From assembly GCF_000418325.1 (NCBI RefSeq), contig NC_021658.1, forward strand, positions 5,381,501 to 5,445,500: DNA of 64,000 nucleotides, written 5' to 3'. Position 1 is the first letter of the stretch, and each line of letters begins with the position of its first letter. The DNA comes from Sorangium cellulosum So0157-2 (GTDB taxonomy: Bacteria; Myxococcota_A; Polyangia; Polyangiales; Polyangiaceae). The notes under the pieces are model-generated. The model saw only the letters and a program-made list of their open reading frames with translations, was not told the DNA's origin and made no database searches. Shown piece by piece: positions 53,559 through 63,900 of the stretch. Both the position numbers and the translations under genes were made by a program.

Positions 53559-55883
53559 TCAAGCTCGCAGAGGCTCGTCGCATTCGTCTGCCATCCTGCC
53601 TGCAACCATTGGGGAGCTCCGCTCCTGATCCTGAGGATCGCTGGTTTCAATCTCGTCCAGCCGCAAACCCTTCAGGGCGCCCGCGACGTCACGCAAGAAC
53701 GCGAGCAGCCTCGAGCGTGGCTCCGGTGGGAAGGGGGTCTCCGGCGCTTCCAGCTGAGCCGTAGCGGCGGCAAGGTTCTCGATCACGGCAGCCAGTCGCC
53801 GCCCGGCGCCGCGGCTGGTCGCCTCCTGGTCAGCGCGTCCCAGGGCGCCGAGCGTTTCATAGAGGCCGACCCCCAGGGCATCGGCCACCGCGTCGCGCAC
53901 CGTGGTCTCACGCGCAGGTGCCCCCCGCCGTGGCGCCCGATCGTGAAGCAGCGGGATGGAGGCGCGTGCGATCATCGCCCCGCTCTTCCGGCAGTTGATG
54001 CACCACGTGGTGTCGCCTCGCCGTGATCGTACCGAGCCCCACCGAACCTGGACGAATGCGTCCGCCCGTAGCACCCGCGGCGTGAAGAGCACCGTGTTGC
54101 CGCCAGCGACCGTCGCCGCATCGAGGTGCCCCCATGCAGTCGGAGGCATCCCGTCGAGCGACGGCAGCGCCGGCCGCGTCACCGGCAACCCGAGCATGAG
54201 CCGATCGACCACCTCATCCCACACCCACTCATCCGACTCACGCCACCAGGCCGCGCGCAGGGGCATCCAGAGCTCTTCGCCTCGATCCGTCGTCAGATCG
54301 TAGTAGGGATCACGCCGTCGCAGCCAGGCCGCGAGCCTCCGCCCCCTCTCTGACGTCTGAACCCCTGGAGCCGGCGTCGACGTCAGATCGAAGAGCTGCC
54401 GCCGGAGGAGGCCGAGCGCAGGCACGGGCGCCGCCCCGCTGTTGCCGCCGACGAGCGCATCGATGCCGCTCGGGCCGTAACCCAGCGCCAGGAGCTCGAG
54501 CCGATGCAGCAGCGCGCCTCCGGCGACGCGCCGGAAGCCGCGCTCGACCGAGGGAACCAGGACCTCGAAGCGGAAATCCTCGTCGAGGGACCACACGGGC
54601 GCGTCGGGGGATGGCTCCCATCCGCGTTCGCACGCGGCGCGAAACGCGAAGGCCCTGGCCTCGCACAGGGAGAGCGGGCGGGACGACCTCGGTACATGAA
54701 CCTCGGCGACCACGATCCTGGGGTCGGCCCACGTGCGCAGCGTCGCGCCGTGCTCGTCGTCGATCTCGGGGTCGCGGTCGTTGCGAACGAAGAGCAGCTC
54801 GACGATTGGCCCCCCTGCGCTGGCCCGCCAGCGTGAACGTTCGAGCGCGCGTTGAAGCGACGCGAGGAGCGCTGCCACGCTCCCGGCCGTGTCCGTTGTG
54901 ATGACGACGATGCGGAGGGACCGAAGCCTCGGCGCAGCGCCATCGCGCTCGAACGCCTCGCACAGGCGGTCGATGAACGCCTGCCGTGCGTCGACGTCCG
55001 TGTCGCTGCAGCACGTCTCCTCGATCAGCGCCGTCTCCGCGGCATGCAGCAGCCCTGGGAAGTGCGCCGCGATCGTGCCCGCGGCGAGCGCCTGCTGCAG
55101 CCGCCGCTCCAGCGCCGCCGGGGCCCAGGGGTCTACACCCCAGAGGTCGATCGCGCGCGTCCGGAACGCGGCCTCCTGCCGGTGATCCATCCTCGGCCCA
55201 TGCAGCTGCAGGAACCCTTCGAGCCCTGGCGGGATGGCCTGCGCTCCGCGACGGGACAAGCGCTCCCCGTCGTGGGCGTGGTACTCGACCAAGGGCGTGA
55301 GGATTCGCCGGTAGCGGCGCGGTTGCGCCGCTACGAGGCGCAGGCCGAAATCCATGTCGTTGAACGACGGCAGGCTCTCGGAGAAGCCCCCGGCTGCCCA
55401 GAAGAGCTCCCGCGTCACGACGAGGTTGCTGCCCCGCAAACCGGGGTTGGCCACCAGGAACACCCCCGCATCAAGCGTCTCCGGGGGAACCTTTTCGGGC
55501 CGCACTCCGTCGCGGTTGTGCTTCTCGAAGGCGGTCAGCGCGAGATCGAAGGCCGGTCCGTCCGCGAAGACCGCGACGAGGTAACCGGGTTTCCAGACAT
55601 CGTCGTCGTCGAGGAAGCACAGGTGGTGGGCGCGCGCCACGCGGGCCCCGTGGTTGCGCGCGGCTCCAGCACCGCGTGAGTCCCCCACCGCCAGGACGGT
55701 GCAGGGGAGCCCTGCAGTCTGCGCGGCCACATCGGGCCCGGCGTCCTCCGCAGCGTCGACGATCACGAGGATCTCGCGTGGCCTGAGGAGCTGAGCGAGC
55801 ACCGAAGCGAGCGCTCTCCGCAGCAGGATGGGCCGGCGCCCCGTGGTGGGCACGATGACGGCGGCGTCGATCAGGTCGCTCAA
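53559..55883 (-). CDS. Two-module GT-A glycosyltransferase
   Basis: 774 residues; last gene of a six-gene operon. Module 1 (1 to about 260) is a GT2 enzyme: VIVPTTGRRPILLRRALASV, ARNHGARVARAHHLCFLDDD with the DXD-type metal site, and FNDMDFGLRLVAAQP. Module 2 (about 325-600) has another nucleotide-sugar-like fold (IVVITTDTAGSVAALLASLQ) with a WSLDEDFRFEV acidic motif. A Cys pair (WCINCRKSG) lies in the C-terminal third, perhaps a metal site. The tail is helical. It overlaps the upstream gene by four bases. Donor and acceptor sugars are unknown. Confidence 0.8.
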   Translation of the reverse strand: MSDLIDAAVIVPTTGRRPILLRRALASVLAQLLRPREILVIVDAAEDAGPDVAAQTAGLPCTVLAVGDSRGAGAARNHGARVARAHHLCFLDDDDVWKPGYLVAVFADGPAFDLALTAFEKHNRDGVRPEKVPPETLDAGVFLVANPGLRGSNLVVTRELFWAAGGFSESLPSFNDMDFGLRLVAAQPRRYRRILTPLVEYHAHDGERLSRRGAQAIPPGLEGFLQLHGPRMDHRQEAAFRTRAIDLWGVDPWAPAALERRLQQALAAGTIAAHFPGLLHAAETALIEETCCSDTDVDARQAFIDRLCEAFERDGAAPRLRSLRIVVITTDTAGSVAALLASLQRALERSRWRASAGGPIVELLFVRNDRDPEIDDEHGATLRTWADPRIVVAEVHVPRSSRPLSLCEARAFAFRAACERGWEPSPDAPVWSLDEDFRFEVLVPSVERGFRRVAGGALLHRLELLALGYGPSGIDALVGGNSGAAPVPALGLLRRQLFDLTSTPAPGVQTSERGRRLAAWLRRRDPYYDLTTDRGEELWMPLRAAWWRESDEWVWDEVVDRLMLGLPVTRPALPSLDGMPPTAWGHLDAATVAGGNTVLFTPRVLRADAFVQVRWGSVRSRRGDTTWCINCRKSGAMIARASIPLLHDRAPRRGAPARETTVRDAVADALGVGLYETLGALGRADQEATSRGAGRRLAAVIENLAAATAQLEAPETPFPPEPRSRLLAFLRDVAGALKGLRLDEIETSDPQDQERSSPMVAGRMADECDEPLRA

Positions 55884-57007
55884 GGAGCGCGCTCGCGCCA
55901 GAAGCGGTGGATGTCGCTCGCGATCGCGGCCCCGCCCGGCGCGCCCAGCGATGGCCGGAATCGGCGCCGGGCAGCCTCGCGAGAGGCGACCTCGCGGATC
56001 TGCATCGCCACGTGGCGTGCGGCCGCCTCCAGCACCGCACCAGAGCGTAACGCCGTCCGGAGCGCTGCGAGCACCCGCTCGGTGTAGGCGCCTTCGTCAT
56101 CGATCCGCTCGGGCAGGTCCAGCGCGGGGACCAGGCCCGGGAGGTTGATGCCAGGGGGGACGAGTTCCACGGCCTCATAGCGGGCGAGCTGGAGCACCTG
56201 CGTGGCGTTCTGCGGGGGAAGGAACACCACAGGAACGTCGAGCCAGAGCGCCTCGAAGACCGCGTTGAGCCCTGGGGCGGTGAGAAACAGCGCGGCGTCG
56301 GCGAGCGCCTGCAGGTACGCCGGCTGCGGCAGGCTCACGGCCTTCGCGCGGGGCGGCAGGATGGGACCAAGCACGGCGCACGCATCGCTCCCGGCGGCGA
56401 TGAGGATCGGCCCGGTAGGTAGCAGCGGCTCCACTTCGTGCAGGATGCGGGCGACCCACTCGAGGAACATCGGCGCCCGGCCAGGATCGATGAAGCGCGA
56501 GCGCACCCCGCCCAGGTTGATCAGGGTGCCCTGCGGCGCCTTCGACCGCGGAGGCATGGTCCGGATCAAGGGGCCGACCACGACCGGCCGCACGTCCGGC
56601 GGTAGGGCCTCGACCCGGTCACGGACGCCGGGGAACGCCTGCGCGTAGCCACGCTGCGCAGCCGTCCACACCGCATGGTCCTTGCGTGCGCTGTACCAGT
56701 ACAGAATATCCACGAAGAAGATCGGCAGCCCGCGCCGGCGGTAGACCTCGATGTTGGCCAGGTTCGAAACCACGAGCGCCGCGTCGAAGCGCTCCTCTCC
56801 GAGCGCTCTCGCCACCGCGTCGGGATCCTTCACGTCGACCGCGATCGTGCGCGTGATCGCCGGGTCGGCGCCGAGCAGCTCGGCCGTGACGTCACGCACC
56901 AGCGCGACCGCCTCGGCGTCGACGTGCTCCAAGACGGCCAGGAGCGCCGAGCTCGATCCGTAGGCCATCGGGTTAGCATCGCAGAGCAGGCGCGGTCGCT
57001 GGGTCAC
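55880..57007 (-). CDS. GT-B-type glycosyltransferase-like protein
   Basis: 375 residues. The fold looks like GT-B enzymes of the MurG/UGT type: an N-terminal Rossmann half (PMAYGSSSALLAVLEHV) and a C-terminal half with TAPGLNAVFEALWLDVPVVF then LPPQNATQVLQLARYE. That is the usual donor-binding and dimer-like region. No membrane segment. It overlaps both neighbours by four bases (ATGA). It may glycosylate the same product that the carbamoyltransferase and deacetylase modify. Confidence 0.72.
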   Translation of the reverse strand: MTQRPRLLCDANPMAYGSSSALLAVLEHVDAEAVALVRDVTAELLGADPAITRTIAVDVKDPDAVARALGEERFDAALVVSNLANIEVYRRRGLPIFFVDILYWYSARKDHAVWTAAQRGYAQAFPGVRDRVEALPPDVRPVVVGPLIRTMPPRSKAPQGTLINLGGVRSRFIDPGRAPMFLEWVARILHEVEPLLPTGPILIAAGSDACAVLGPILPPRAKAVSLPQPAYLQALADAALFLTAPGLNAVFEALWLDVPVVFLPPQNATQVLQLARYEAVELVPPGINLPGLVPALDLPERIDDEGAYTERVLAALRTALRSGAVLEAAARHVAMQIREVASREAARRRFRPSLGAPGGAAIASDIHRFWRERAP

Positions 57008-58575
57008 GGGAGCACTCCTCCTGCGAACCGTTGCACCGTTGCCTCGTCGCGCGGCACCAGCCAGCCCTCGATCCAGGCGAAGTCCAGGTGCGTCTCGTCG
57101 AGCGCGTCGAGCGCCGCGCTGGCGCGCTGGAGGAGGGGACGGCCCTTCGTGTTGAAGGACGTGTTCAGCACGATGGGCGGCTCACCCTGCTGCTCGAGCG
57201 CGTCGAGCAACCGCCCCAGGAACGTCTCTGGCGCGACGATCTGCGCCCGCGCCGTCCCGTCGAGGTGCGCTGCAGCAGGGAAGCGGGCGAGCGCCTCGGG
57301 GCGCATCTCGACGGCGAAGGACATGTAGGGCGAAGGGGCCGCATCCAGGAAGAACTCTCCCGCTCGCGCCGCCGCGACGGCCGGGGCCAAGGGCCGGTAC
57401 CACTCCCGCGACTTGATGCGGGCGTTGATCCGCTCCTTCACCTCGCGAGAGCCGGGCAGCGCCAGCAGCGAGCGGTGACCGAGCGCTCGTGGTCCGAGTT
57501 CGGCGCGGCCGTGGGCGACGCCAATCACGGCGCCGCGGCGCAGCAGCGACGCGATCCCCTCGACGCCAGTCCGCACGGCGCCGCGCCGTACAAGCTCGCC
57601 CTCACCCACGTCCATGTCGAGCCATGGCCCGACGAACACGTCCGGCGGCGCTGAGGGCGGCTCGACGGACCACAGCGCACCGGTCGCGATGCCGGCATCG
57701 TTGGGCGCGGGCGGCACATGGACCGGACGGCCGAACGTCCGGCGGACGAGCTCATTTGCCCGCACGTTGAGCGCGCATCCGCCCGTGAGCACGATCCCCT
57801 CGTCGTGCTCCGCGAGGTGCTCTCGGACGATCCGGAGCACGAGCTTCTCGAACACCGCCTGACTCGTCGCCGCGAGATCGCGCGCTTCTTCCTCGGCGGC
57901 CGCGTCGGCCTCGAGCTCCAGGCCAAGCTGCTCGCCGAGCGAGTAGAGGGCCTGCAAGGGCTCCTGGAAGTTCAGGTAGTACTCCTCGACCGGACCGAGC
58001 CACGCCTCGCGGATGCGCCCCAGGGCGGCGTAGGCCATCAGCTTGCCAGCGAGAGAGAGGTGCCCCGCGCGTGGCTGAGGGCGCCGTCCGGTGACCTCGG
58101 GCATGGCGGTGGCGAGCAACCGGTACGGGGTGCCGAGGTTCAGCGGCACGCGGCCGAGGTGCGTGAGCGCCCGGTCGTGCGCGCGGAACAGGTTGCACGT
58201 GCCGTCGTTCCCACCACCGTCGAAGGACATGACGAGGGCGCGCCGGAAGGGCGCGTCGTGGATCCCGTGCAAGGCGTGGGCGCGGTGGTGGTCGACGGTC
58301 ACCCAGCGCTCGGCCGAGACCAGCTCGGCAAGGATGCGGCGGAGCGAGGGCATCACCCAGCTCGTCACGGCCACGTCGAAGCGCTCGATCCCCGTCGCTC
58401 GTACGGCGACCTCGATCGCCCGCCGCCACTGCGCCTGGAAGGTCTCGGCCTTCGACGCGCTCGCGAAGTACCGCTCCTCGAACAGCCTCTCCAGCTCGAG
58501 CGCGAGCTCGAGCACGCCGTCGCGGGCCACGGCGAGACCCGCGTCGTGCTGGACATGGAACGCGATGACCTTCAT
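57004..58575 (-). CDS. Carbamoyltransferase (NodU/TobZ family)
   Basis: 523 residues. The N-terminal Kae1-like domain has VTVDHHRAHALHGIHDAPF and MSFDGGGNDGTCNLF. It continues with GIVLTGGCALNVRANE and PPAPNDAGIATGALW. The C-terminal domain holds ELGPRALGHRSLLALP and PPIVLNTSFNTKGRPL. This family uses carbamoyl phosphate and ATP to O-carbamoylate sugars or antibiotics. ATG 58575 (MKVIAFHVQHDAG) matches the family N-terminus. It overlaps its neighbours by four bases on each side. The substrate is probably a sugar made by this operon. Confidence 0.93.
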   Translation of the reverse strand: MKVIAFHVQHDAGLAVARDGVLELALELERLFEERYFASASKAETFQAQWRRAIEVAVRATGIERFDVAVTSWVMPSLRRILAELVSAERWVTVDHHRAHALHGIHDAPFRRALVMSFDGGGNDGTCNLFRAHDRALTHLGRVPLNLGTPYRLLATAMPEVTGRRPQPRAGHLSLAGKLMAYAALGRIREAWLGPVEEYYLNFQEPLQALYSLGEQLGLELEADAAAEEEARDLAATSQAVFEKLVLRIVREHLAEHDEGIVLTGGCALNVRANELVRRTFGRPVHVPPAPNDAGIATGALWSVEPPSAPPDVFVGPWLDMDVGEGELVRRGAVRTGVEGIASLLRRGAVIGVAHGRAELGPRALGHRSLLALPGSREVKERINARIKSREWYRPLAPAVAAARAGEFFLDAAPSPYMSFAVEMRPEALARFPAAAHLDGTARAQIVAPETFLGRLLDALEQQGEPPIVLNTSFNTKGRPLLQRASAALDALDETHLDFAWIEGWLVPRDEATVQRFAGGVLP

Positions 58576-59393
58576 GAGTGCCCCCCCGAGGCCATGTGCT
58601 CCAGCGTCGCGACGAGCTGGTGCGCCGTCAACGCAAGCGTGCCGAGCGGCAGCGACTCGTCGGCGCCGTGGACATTCGAGCGCGCGTCGTTGGGTCCGAA
58701 GGCTGCATAGGGCCGCTCGCCGAAGAGCGAGCCGACGGGCCCGGCAGATGCCGCCGACGCGCGGTTCAGCGCGCGGGCTTCGAGCACCACCGAGACCGAC
58801 TCCTCGCGGGCGAGCTCCCGCCAGCGGCGGCAAAGATCATCGAGGTGCTCGTCTGCTCGGAACGCCAGGATGCGCTGCCGCTCTGGAGCCTCGAAGTATC
58901 CGGTCTCGTCGAGCCACACCGCCACGTCGATCTCTCGCAGGGCGGCAAGGTGCCCGGCGAGCACAGGCGAGCCCGTTTCTTCCTCTCCCTCGATCACCCA
59001 GAGCACGCCGGGCCAGGATCGCACGTCTCGCGCCGCCAGAAGGCGCTGCGCAAGCGGCCCGAGGTTGTCCGCGATGCCACGCCCGTAGGCGCGCCCCGCA
59101 GCGATCCGAAGCTGCAGCGCGTCGCCATGCCAGCTTTCGTGCACGGGTTCGACGTCGTAGTGGCCGTAGAGCCCGATCGTCGGGATCCCGATCGGCGCGG
59201 GACGTCGCGCGACGAGTAGCGGAGCATGCCCGGAGCGCCGCAACTCCTCCACGGCGAAGCCGAGATCGCGCAGATCAGCGTGAACCTCGGTCGCCACCTC
59301 CAGGGCCGACGCGCTTCCGGACACGGGGTGGAGGGCAACCCAACGCCCGACGCGGTCGAGCCACTCCGCTTCGCGATGCCATGCAGCGCTCAT
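58572..59393 (-). CDS. M20-family metallohydrolase lacking the lid domain
   Basis: 273 residues, about 100 short of usual M20 peptidases. The metal-site motifs are all present: GLYGHYDVEP (His, Asp), GRGIADN (Asp), EGEEETGSP (Glu pair), WLDETGYFE (Asp) and NVHGADES (His). The dimerisation/lid domain that normally lies between the fourth and fifth motifs is replaced by about 30 residues. M20 enzymes hydrolyse peptides or N-acyl groups. The context with a deacetylase and transferases suggests trimming of an N-acyl or amino-acid group from a glycoconjugate. Four-base overlap with both neighbours. Confidence 0.85.
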   Translation of the reverse strand: MSAAWHREAEWLDRVGRWVALHPVSGSASALEVATEVHADLRDLGFAVEELRRSGHAPLLVARRPAPIGIPTIGLYGHYDVEPVHESWHGDALQLRIAAGRAYGRGIADNLGPLAQRLLAARDVRSWPGVLWVIEGEEETGSPVLAGHLAALREIDVAVWLDETGYFEAPERQRILAFRADEHLDDLCRRWRELAREESVSVVLEARALNRASAASAGPVGSLFGERPYAAFGPNDARSNVHGADESLPLGTLALTAHQLVATLEHMASGGHS

Positions 59394-60322
59394 CCGCGCC
59401 TCCCGAGCGCTGGCAGCAGCGTCTGCTCCACCCAGCGAGGCTCGTCTGGCACCACGAACCTGCAGATCCGCAGCGGCTGGCGAGGGGTCACCTGGTTGCC
59501 GAGGAGGAGGCCGAGACGGTAGCCGTGCGTCGCGACGATCCCTTCGGCCCCCTCACTCCACGCTGCATCGGGATAAGCGAGGGCCGCCGGCCTCGGAAAG
59601 CCATGCCGAGCGAAGACCTGGTCCACCTGGTCGAGCTCGGCCGTGAGTGCTGGAGGATCGAGCACCGGAAACGGCCTGTGCGTCGCGCCGTGGGCTCCGA
59701 TCGACCAGTCCCGCCGCACGAGGCCACGAAGCTCTTCGGTCAGCAAGTACAGCCGCCGCGATGGCTCGGCTGGCGCGTCCAGCGCCTCGCCCAGCGTGGC
59801 CAGGATCGCATCCCGCTCCTCCTCGGGAGCCCGGAGGCAACGTCGCCGCTCGGGACCATCGACGAGCCGCGCCCGATCGTCGGGAAGGTTGAGATCGAAC
59901 ACCCAGCGGTGCCCACCCACCACGAGCGTGCCCCGGCGCCTCCGTGCGCGTGCGAGCGCCGAGTACCAGCGATCCGCGGGCAGCGCCCGAGGCGGCGTCG
60001 CGAGCGTGCACGTGGAGACGAAGACGCTCGCCGCAGCGTCCACTGCTGCGAGTACCGGCGCCGCGTGCTCGACGACGTCGGCATAGCCGTCGTCGAAGGT
60101 GATCCAGGCGGAAGGGGCGTCGAGCTCCGTGCGACCGTCGGCCCAGGCGGAGACTGCCGCCTCGTCCACGAGCGTGACGTGCTGCACGAGCTGCTCCACC
60201 TGGCGCGAGAAGCTGCTGAGCGAGACGGCCGTCCCGCGGGAGAAGTACGGCCACCCGTCGCCGGTGCGGTCCGCATCCGGCAGCACCCGGTGGTAACAGA
60301 GGACCGCGAGCTGCCCCGTCAT
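59390..60322 (-). CDS. Polysaccharide deacetylase (NodB homology domain)
   Basis: 310 residues, no signal peptide, so probably cytoplasmic or peripheral. Motifs: LCYHRVLP at the start, TFDDGYADV with the catalytic and metal Asp, and GAHGATHRPF with the metal His pair. CE4 enzymes remove N- or O-acetyl groups from sugars. A 70-residue insert between the first two motif groups is Arg-rich (RARRRRGTLVVGGHRW). Four-base ATGA overlaps tie it to both neighbouring genes. Confidence 0.88.
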   Translation of the reverse strand: MTGQLAVLCYHRVLPDADRTGDGWPYFSRGTAVSLSSFSRQVEQLVQHVTLVDEAAVSAWADGRTELDAPSAWITFDDGYADVVEHAAPVLAAVDAAASVFVSTCTLATPPRALPADRWYSALARARRRRGTLVVGGHRWVFDLNLPDDRARLVDGPERRRCLRAPEEERDAILATLGEALDAPAEPSRRLYLLTEELRGLVRRDWSIGAHGATHRPFPVLDPPALTAELDQVDQVFARHGFPRPAALAYPDAAWSEGAEGIVATHGYRLGLLLGNQVTPRQPLRICRFVVPDEPRWVEQTLLPALGRRG

Positions 60323-60855
60323 ACGAACGAGGGCGGAGGGACGACCGCCTCGGCGAGGGTCAGGGCGAGGTGCGCCGCCTCGCGAGGTGCCAGGGGGCCG
60401 TGCACGCGATCACTACGCCGATCGTCGAGCGTTTCGCCGGCGAGACGCGTCGCCCATCCTTCCGAGCTGCCGACGCAGACGATGGGTCGCCCGAGCTCCC
60501 ACGCGAGCGCGAGCTCTCCCAGCGTACCCGTCCGCCCCCCGACCGCGAGCACCACGTCGGAGGATGCTATCAGCACGGCGTTGCGGGCGTGGTTCATCCC
60601 CGTGCAGATCGCGACGTCCGCGGCGTCGCTCGCATCGCCCGCGCGGTACGTGGGGAGGATGGCGATGGTATCTCCGGACTGGTACCGCGCCGACGAGCGC
60701 GCACCCTGGAGCGCCGCGGCCATGACGCCGCTGAGCCCGCCGGTAAGTACCCGGAATCCTCGGTCGACGAGAGCCGCCCCGAGCTCGTGGGCAAGCGCGA
60801 GCTGCTCGGTCGTCGCGCGAGTGCTTCCGATCACGGCGGCAACGGGTCGGCGCAT
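60319..60855 (-). CDS. TIGR00725/LOG-like Rossmann protein
   Basis: 178 residues. Rossmann fold of the LOG/DprA group: AAVIGSTRATTEQLALAHEL, LTGGLSGVMAAALQGARS, and GGRTGTLGELALAWELGRPI. Lysine decarboxylase-like LOG proteins hydrolyse nucleotide monophosphates (cytokinin activation), but the close TIGR00725 group has no proven activity. It is the first gene of the six-gene operon. ATG 60855 (MRRPVAAVIG) follows GGGGGAC; ATG 60888 is also in frame. Confidence 0.8.
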   Translation of the reverse strand: MRRPVAAVIGSTRATTEQLALAHELGAALVDRGFRVLTGGLSGVMAAALQGARSSARYQSGDTIAILPTYRAGDASDAADVAICTGMNHARNAVLIASSDVVLAVGGRTGTLGELALAWELGRPIVCVGSSEGWATRLAGETLDDRRSDRVHGPLAPREAAHLALTLAEAVVPPPSFV

Positions 60856-60933
60856 CCTGTGTCCCCCAGAGCTCCAGGGTAGCCCCAAGCCGTGATCCCG
60901 GTAAAGGACGTCAGCGATGGTCGGTGAAAGGGC

Positions 60934-63900
60934 TTACCTCACTGGTGTACCGCGCTTTGTCCAGTAATCGTGATAGTTGCGGTACATCTGCTGCCAACTC
61001 TCATACTGTCCTCGATCACGTCGGAGGCGCTCCTTCCAGGCAGCGTCGACGGCGTGTCTCTTCTCTCCAGTATCAAGCCCATAACGCTGAAATATGGCTT
61101 CGGTCGCCCAAGGGAACACCGCCAGCTCGGCGCACAGCGACGCGTACTGGGCTAGCGAAAGGATGGTCTCGGCTCCAGGCGAAGCTGGCTCCCTGGACGG
61201 AGAAGGCGCCGGCGAGCTTCGGGAGCCAGGTCCGTGCACCTGCTCAACAGTCGGTGGCGAGCGCGACGACGGTGGCCCGGAGCCATCATCTGGCCGACGG
61301 AAAGGCATCACCGGGCCGCTTGGCATCACAGGCGTGCTTATGGTCATCGTCGAATCCGTGTCCGAGTCGAGCGGATGTCCTGAAAGCTGTGCTGTGTTTT
61401 CGACACCCTGTTCCGGAGGTGACTTCAGGGGGCGGAAGGGTAACGCGGACGCCACTGGAACCAGCGGGGCCGATAGCGTGCGGCCGGCGCTCTCAGACGG
61501 CGGTGGATCCATCTCACGCGTAGTGCTGCTCCGTGTTGAACCTGTGCTTTGGAAAGGTAGCACCCGCGGTGCCGAAAGCAGCTCCCCCGATATGGCTCTT
61601 GCAAGATCTACACGGATTGTGATCGTCGCTGTTGGCTCTGAATCAAGTGGGTCGGATTGCTCCTCAGCTTGTCGCTCCGCAGGGCGGAACGGCAAGGTGA
61701 CCTCGGGGACGACGGCATCCATGGTCCTGACTGCATCGTCGTGCTCGTCCTCGGACATGTAGGTTCCAGGTCCTTCCGTCCAAACCGAGCCGAGGGGAGG
61801 AACTGGGCTCTGCGTCGGTGCGTGCCCGGTGATAAAGCCTGGGACGGCTGTCGTGTCAGGATGTCCATTTCCGGCAACAGGTGACCGTGCAAGTGGAGGC
61901 ATGCCAGCCCCCTCTCCGAGGGGCCATGCCTCCCGCTCCCTTTGCTTCGGAGGGGAGTCTCCCTCAGGGGAGGGTGGCACCGGAGCCGATGCTGACCCGA
62001 GCACTCGCGAGGGTAGGGGAACGGCTGGTCGTTCGGGCTCTCTCGTCAGTCCATACGACCATGCACCCGGCGTGACCTTGAGCGCGGCCACGCGAGTCCG
62101 CAGGACGGACAGGTGATGGCGCTGACGCGCGACCCAGTCATGCGGCGAGAACTGAAATTGCAGCCCTGTGACGAGCGTGAGCTCCAGGGCTGCCTCCTCG
62201 CGCGCCCCTGGCGGGGTGAGGCGCGACTCCAGCTCGTCGACGATCTGAAGGGGCGTGAACAGGGCGCCTCCCCGGATCTTCAGCTTCGCGTCCAGGCGCG
62301 GCGCTCGGTTGCGAAGCCACGCCGACCACTGCTCGGGATCGGTGACGATGCGCTCCATCTTGCGTGTGGGCACGGCGATCCCGCCGGCCTGCGCGGCCTC
62401 GGGCGGAAGCTCGACTTCCCACGGCACCTCCACGGTCTCGCGCAGCCCGGCGCCGGTGATGCGATCCAGCGCCTCCGCAGCGGCGGCGACGACCTCGGCG
62501 TCGTCGTGTTCCAAGAATCGCAGCAGCGCCCCGAGCGACCCGACGTGACCGAAGCGGCCGAGGCTGCGCAGGACGTGGGCTACCGGGGCGGCGTTCGCCA
62601 CGGCGAGCAGCCGATCGAGATCGCTCGCGCGCCCGACGAGGCAGAGGAGCGACATCGCCCTGTGGGCACGCGATGGCGACGTTCGCCCGTCGACCTCGCG
62701 CCGCAGGAGCTGGACGGCTGGAGCGTGCCCGCGTCGGAGAAGCGACTCGAGCGCGACGAAGAAGAGATCGTCGTCGCTCGTCGTCGCGCAGATGCGCTCG
62801 AGCTCGGCGACAGCATCGCGCCGAGGGAGCGCCGTGGCGAGGGCCCGCGCGGCCCGCAGGACGACCTCCGGTTCGGACCGATCGAGCAGCGAGGCGACGA
62901 CCTCATCGGGGGTCTTGCCGCGAGCATGGAGGACGTCCAGCGCGAGGGCCACCAGCATCGGCCGCGCGCGCGCGCTCGCGCACAGGTCGGCCATGGCGTG
63001 GTCGATCGCCGGGCTCGGCGCCAACCAGAAGCCTTCGAACCAGCCCGGATGCTCCTCCGGTGCGCTCTGCTTCAACGTCATGATCGCCGCACCCACGGTG
63101 TCGCTGCCGTCGATGCAGCCGAGCGTCAGGGCGACGGCGAAGGCGCGATCGGGATCGGGACTCCTCGCCTCGGCGTGATACAACGACACGAGCGGCAGGA
63201 CCCCGCCGCCGAGCGCCGCGAACGCGTCGATGTCGTTGAGCAGCCGCTGCTCGAACGGCAGCTGGTCGAGCCAGCTCTCGATCGCATTGGGCTTGCGCAG
63301 CGTCCGGTAGGTGGCGATGTCCTCGAGGCAGTCGCGGGCGAGCCTGCGCAGCACCTCCACCTCGGGGATCGCGGGCTCATAAGCGTGAAGGGGCTCAGGC
63401 GCCTCCTCCGGCTCCTCAGCCTCCTCGGGCCTGTCGAGCTGCCGTGCGAGCTCGCCGGAAATGGCCTGTTCGGCGAGCGCCTTGAGCTCCGCCATCGTCC
63501 TCGGCCGCGGCAGGGCCGCCGACCTCGGCGCAGGCTCTGGCGCGGGCGCGAGCGGATCGACGTCGACGTGGGGTAGGAGCGGCGGCCGGGCGATGGCATG
63601 GAGCTCCGGCACGCCATCGCTCGCTCGGAACGGCCGCGGCGGGGGAGGCCCGGTGACCACGTACCCGCCCATGAGCTCCGACCTGCGCTCGAGCTGGATC
63701 CGGGCCACCTCGTCCGCCCCTCGCTCCAGCGCGGTGCGCGCGGCGGCGAGGTGGCCGAGCGCGCGCCCGAGCGCCTCGGCGTCGTCAGGGTCGCCAACCT
63801 GAGCGAGCAGCGCACGGGTCTCCGCCACCCGCGACGCGGCCTCGACCAAGCCGCTCTGGTGGACGGCCGCGAGCACCGAGCTGTCTAGGACGGCGTACGC

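Noticed and set aside
53304..54026. Plus-strand frame at the convergent gap
   Set aside because: Most of it lies opposite the dual glycosyltransferase gene and coding bias is absent in the rest.
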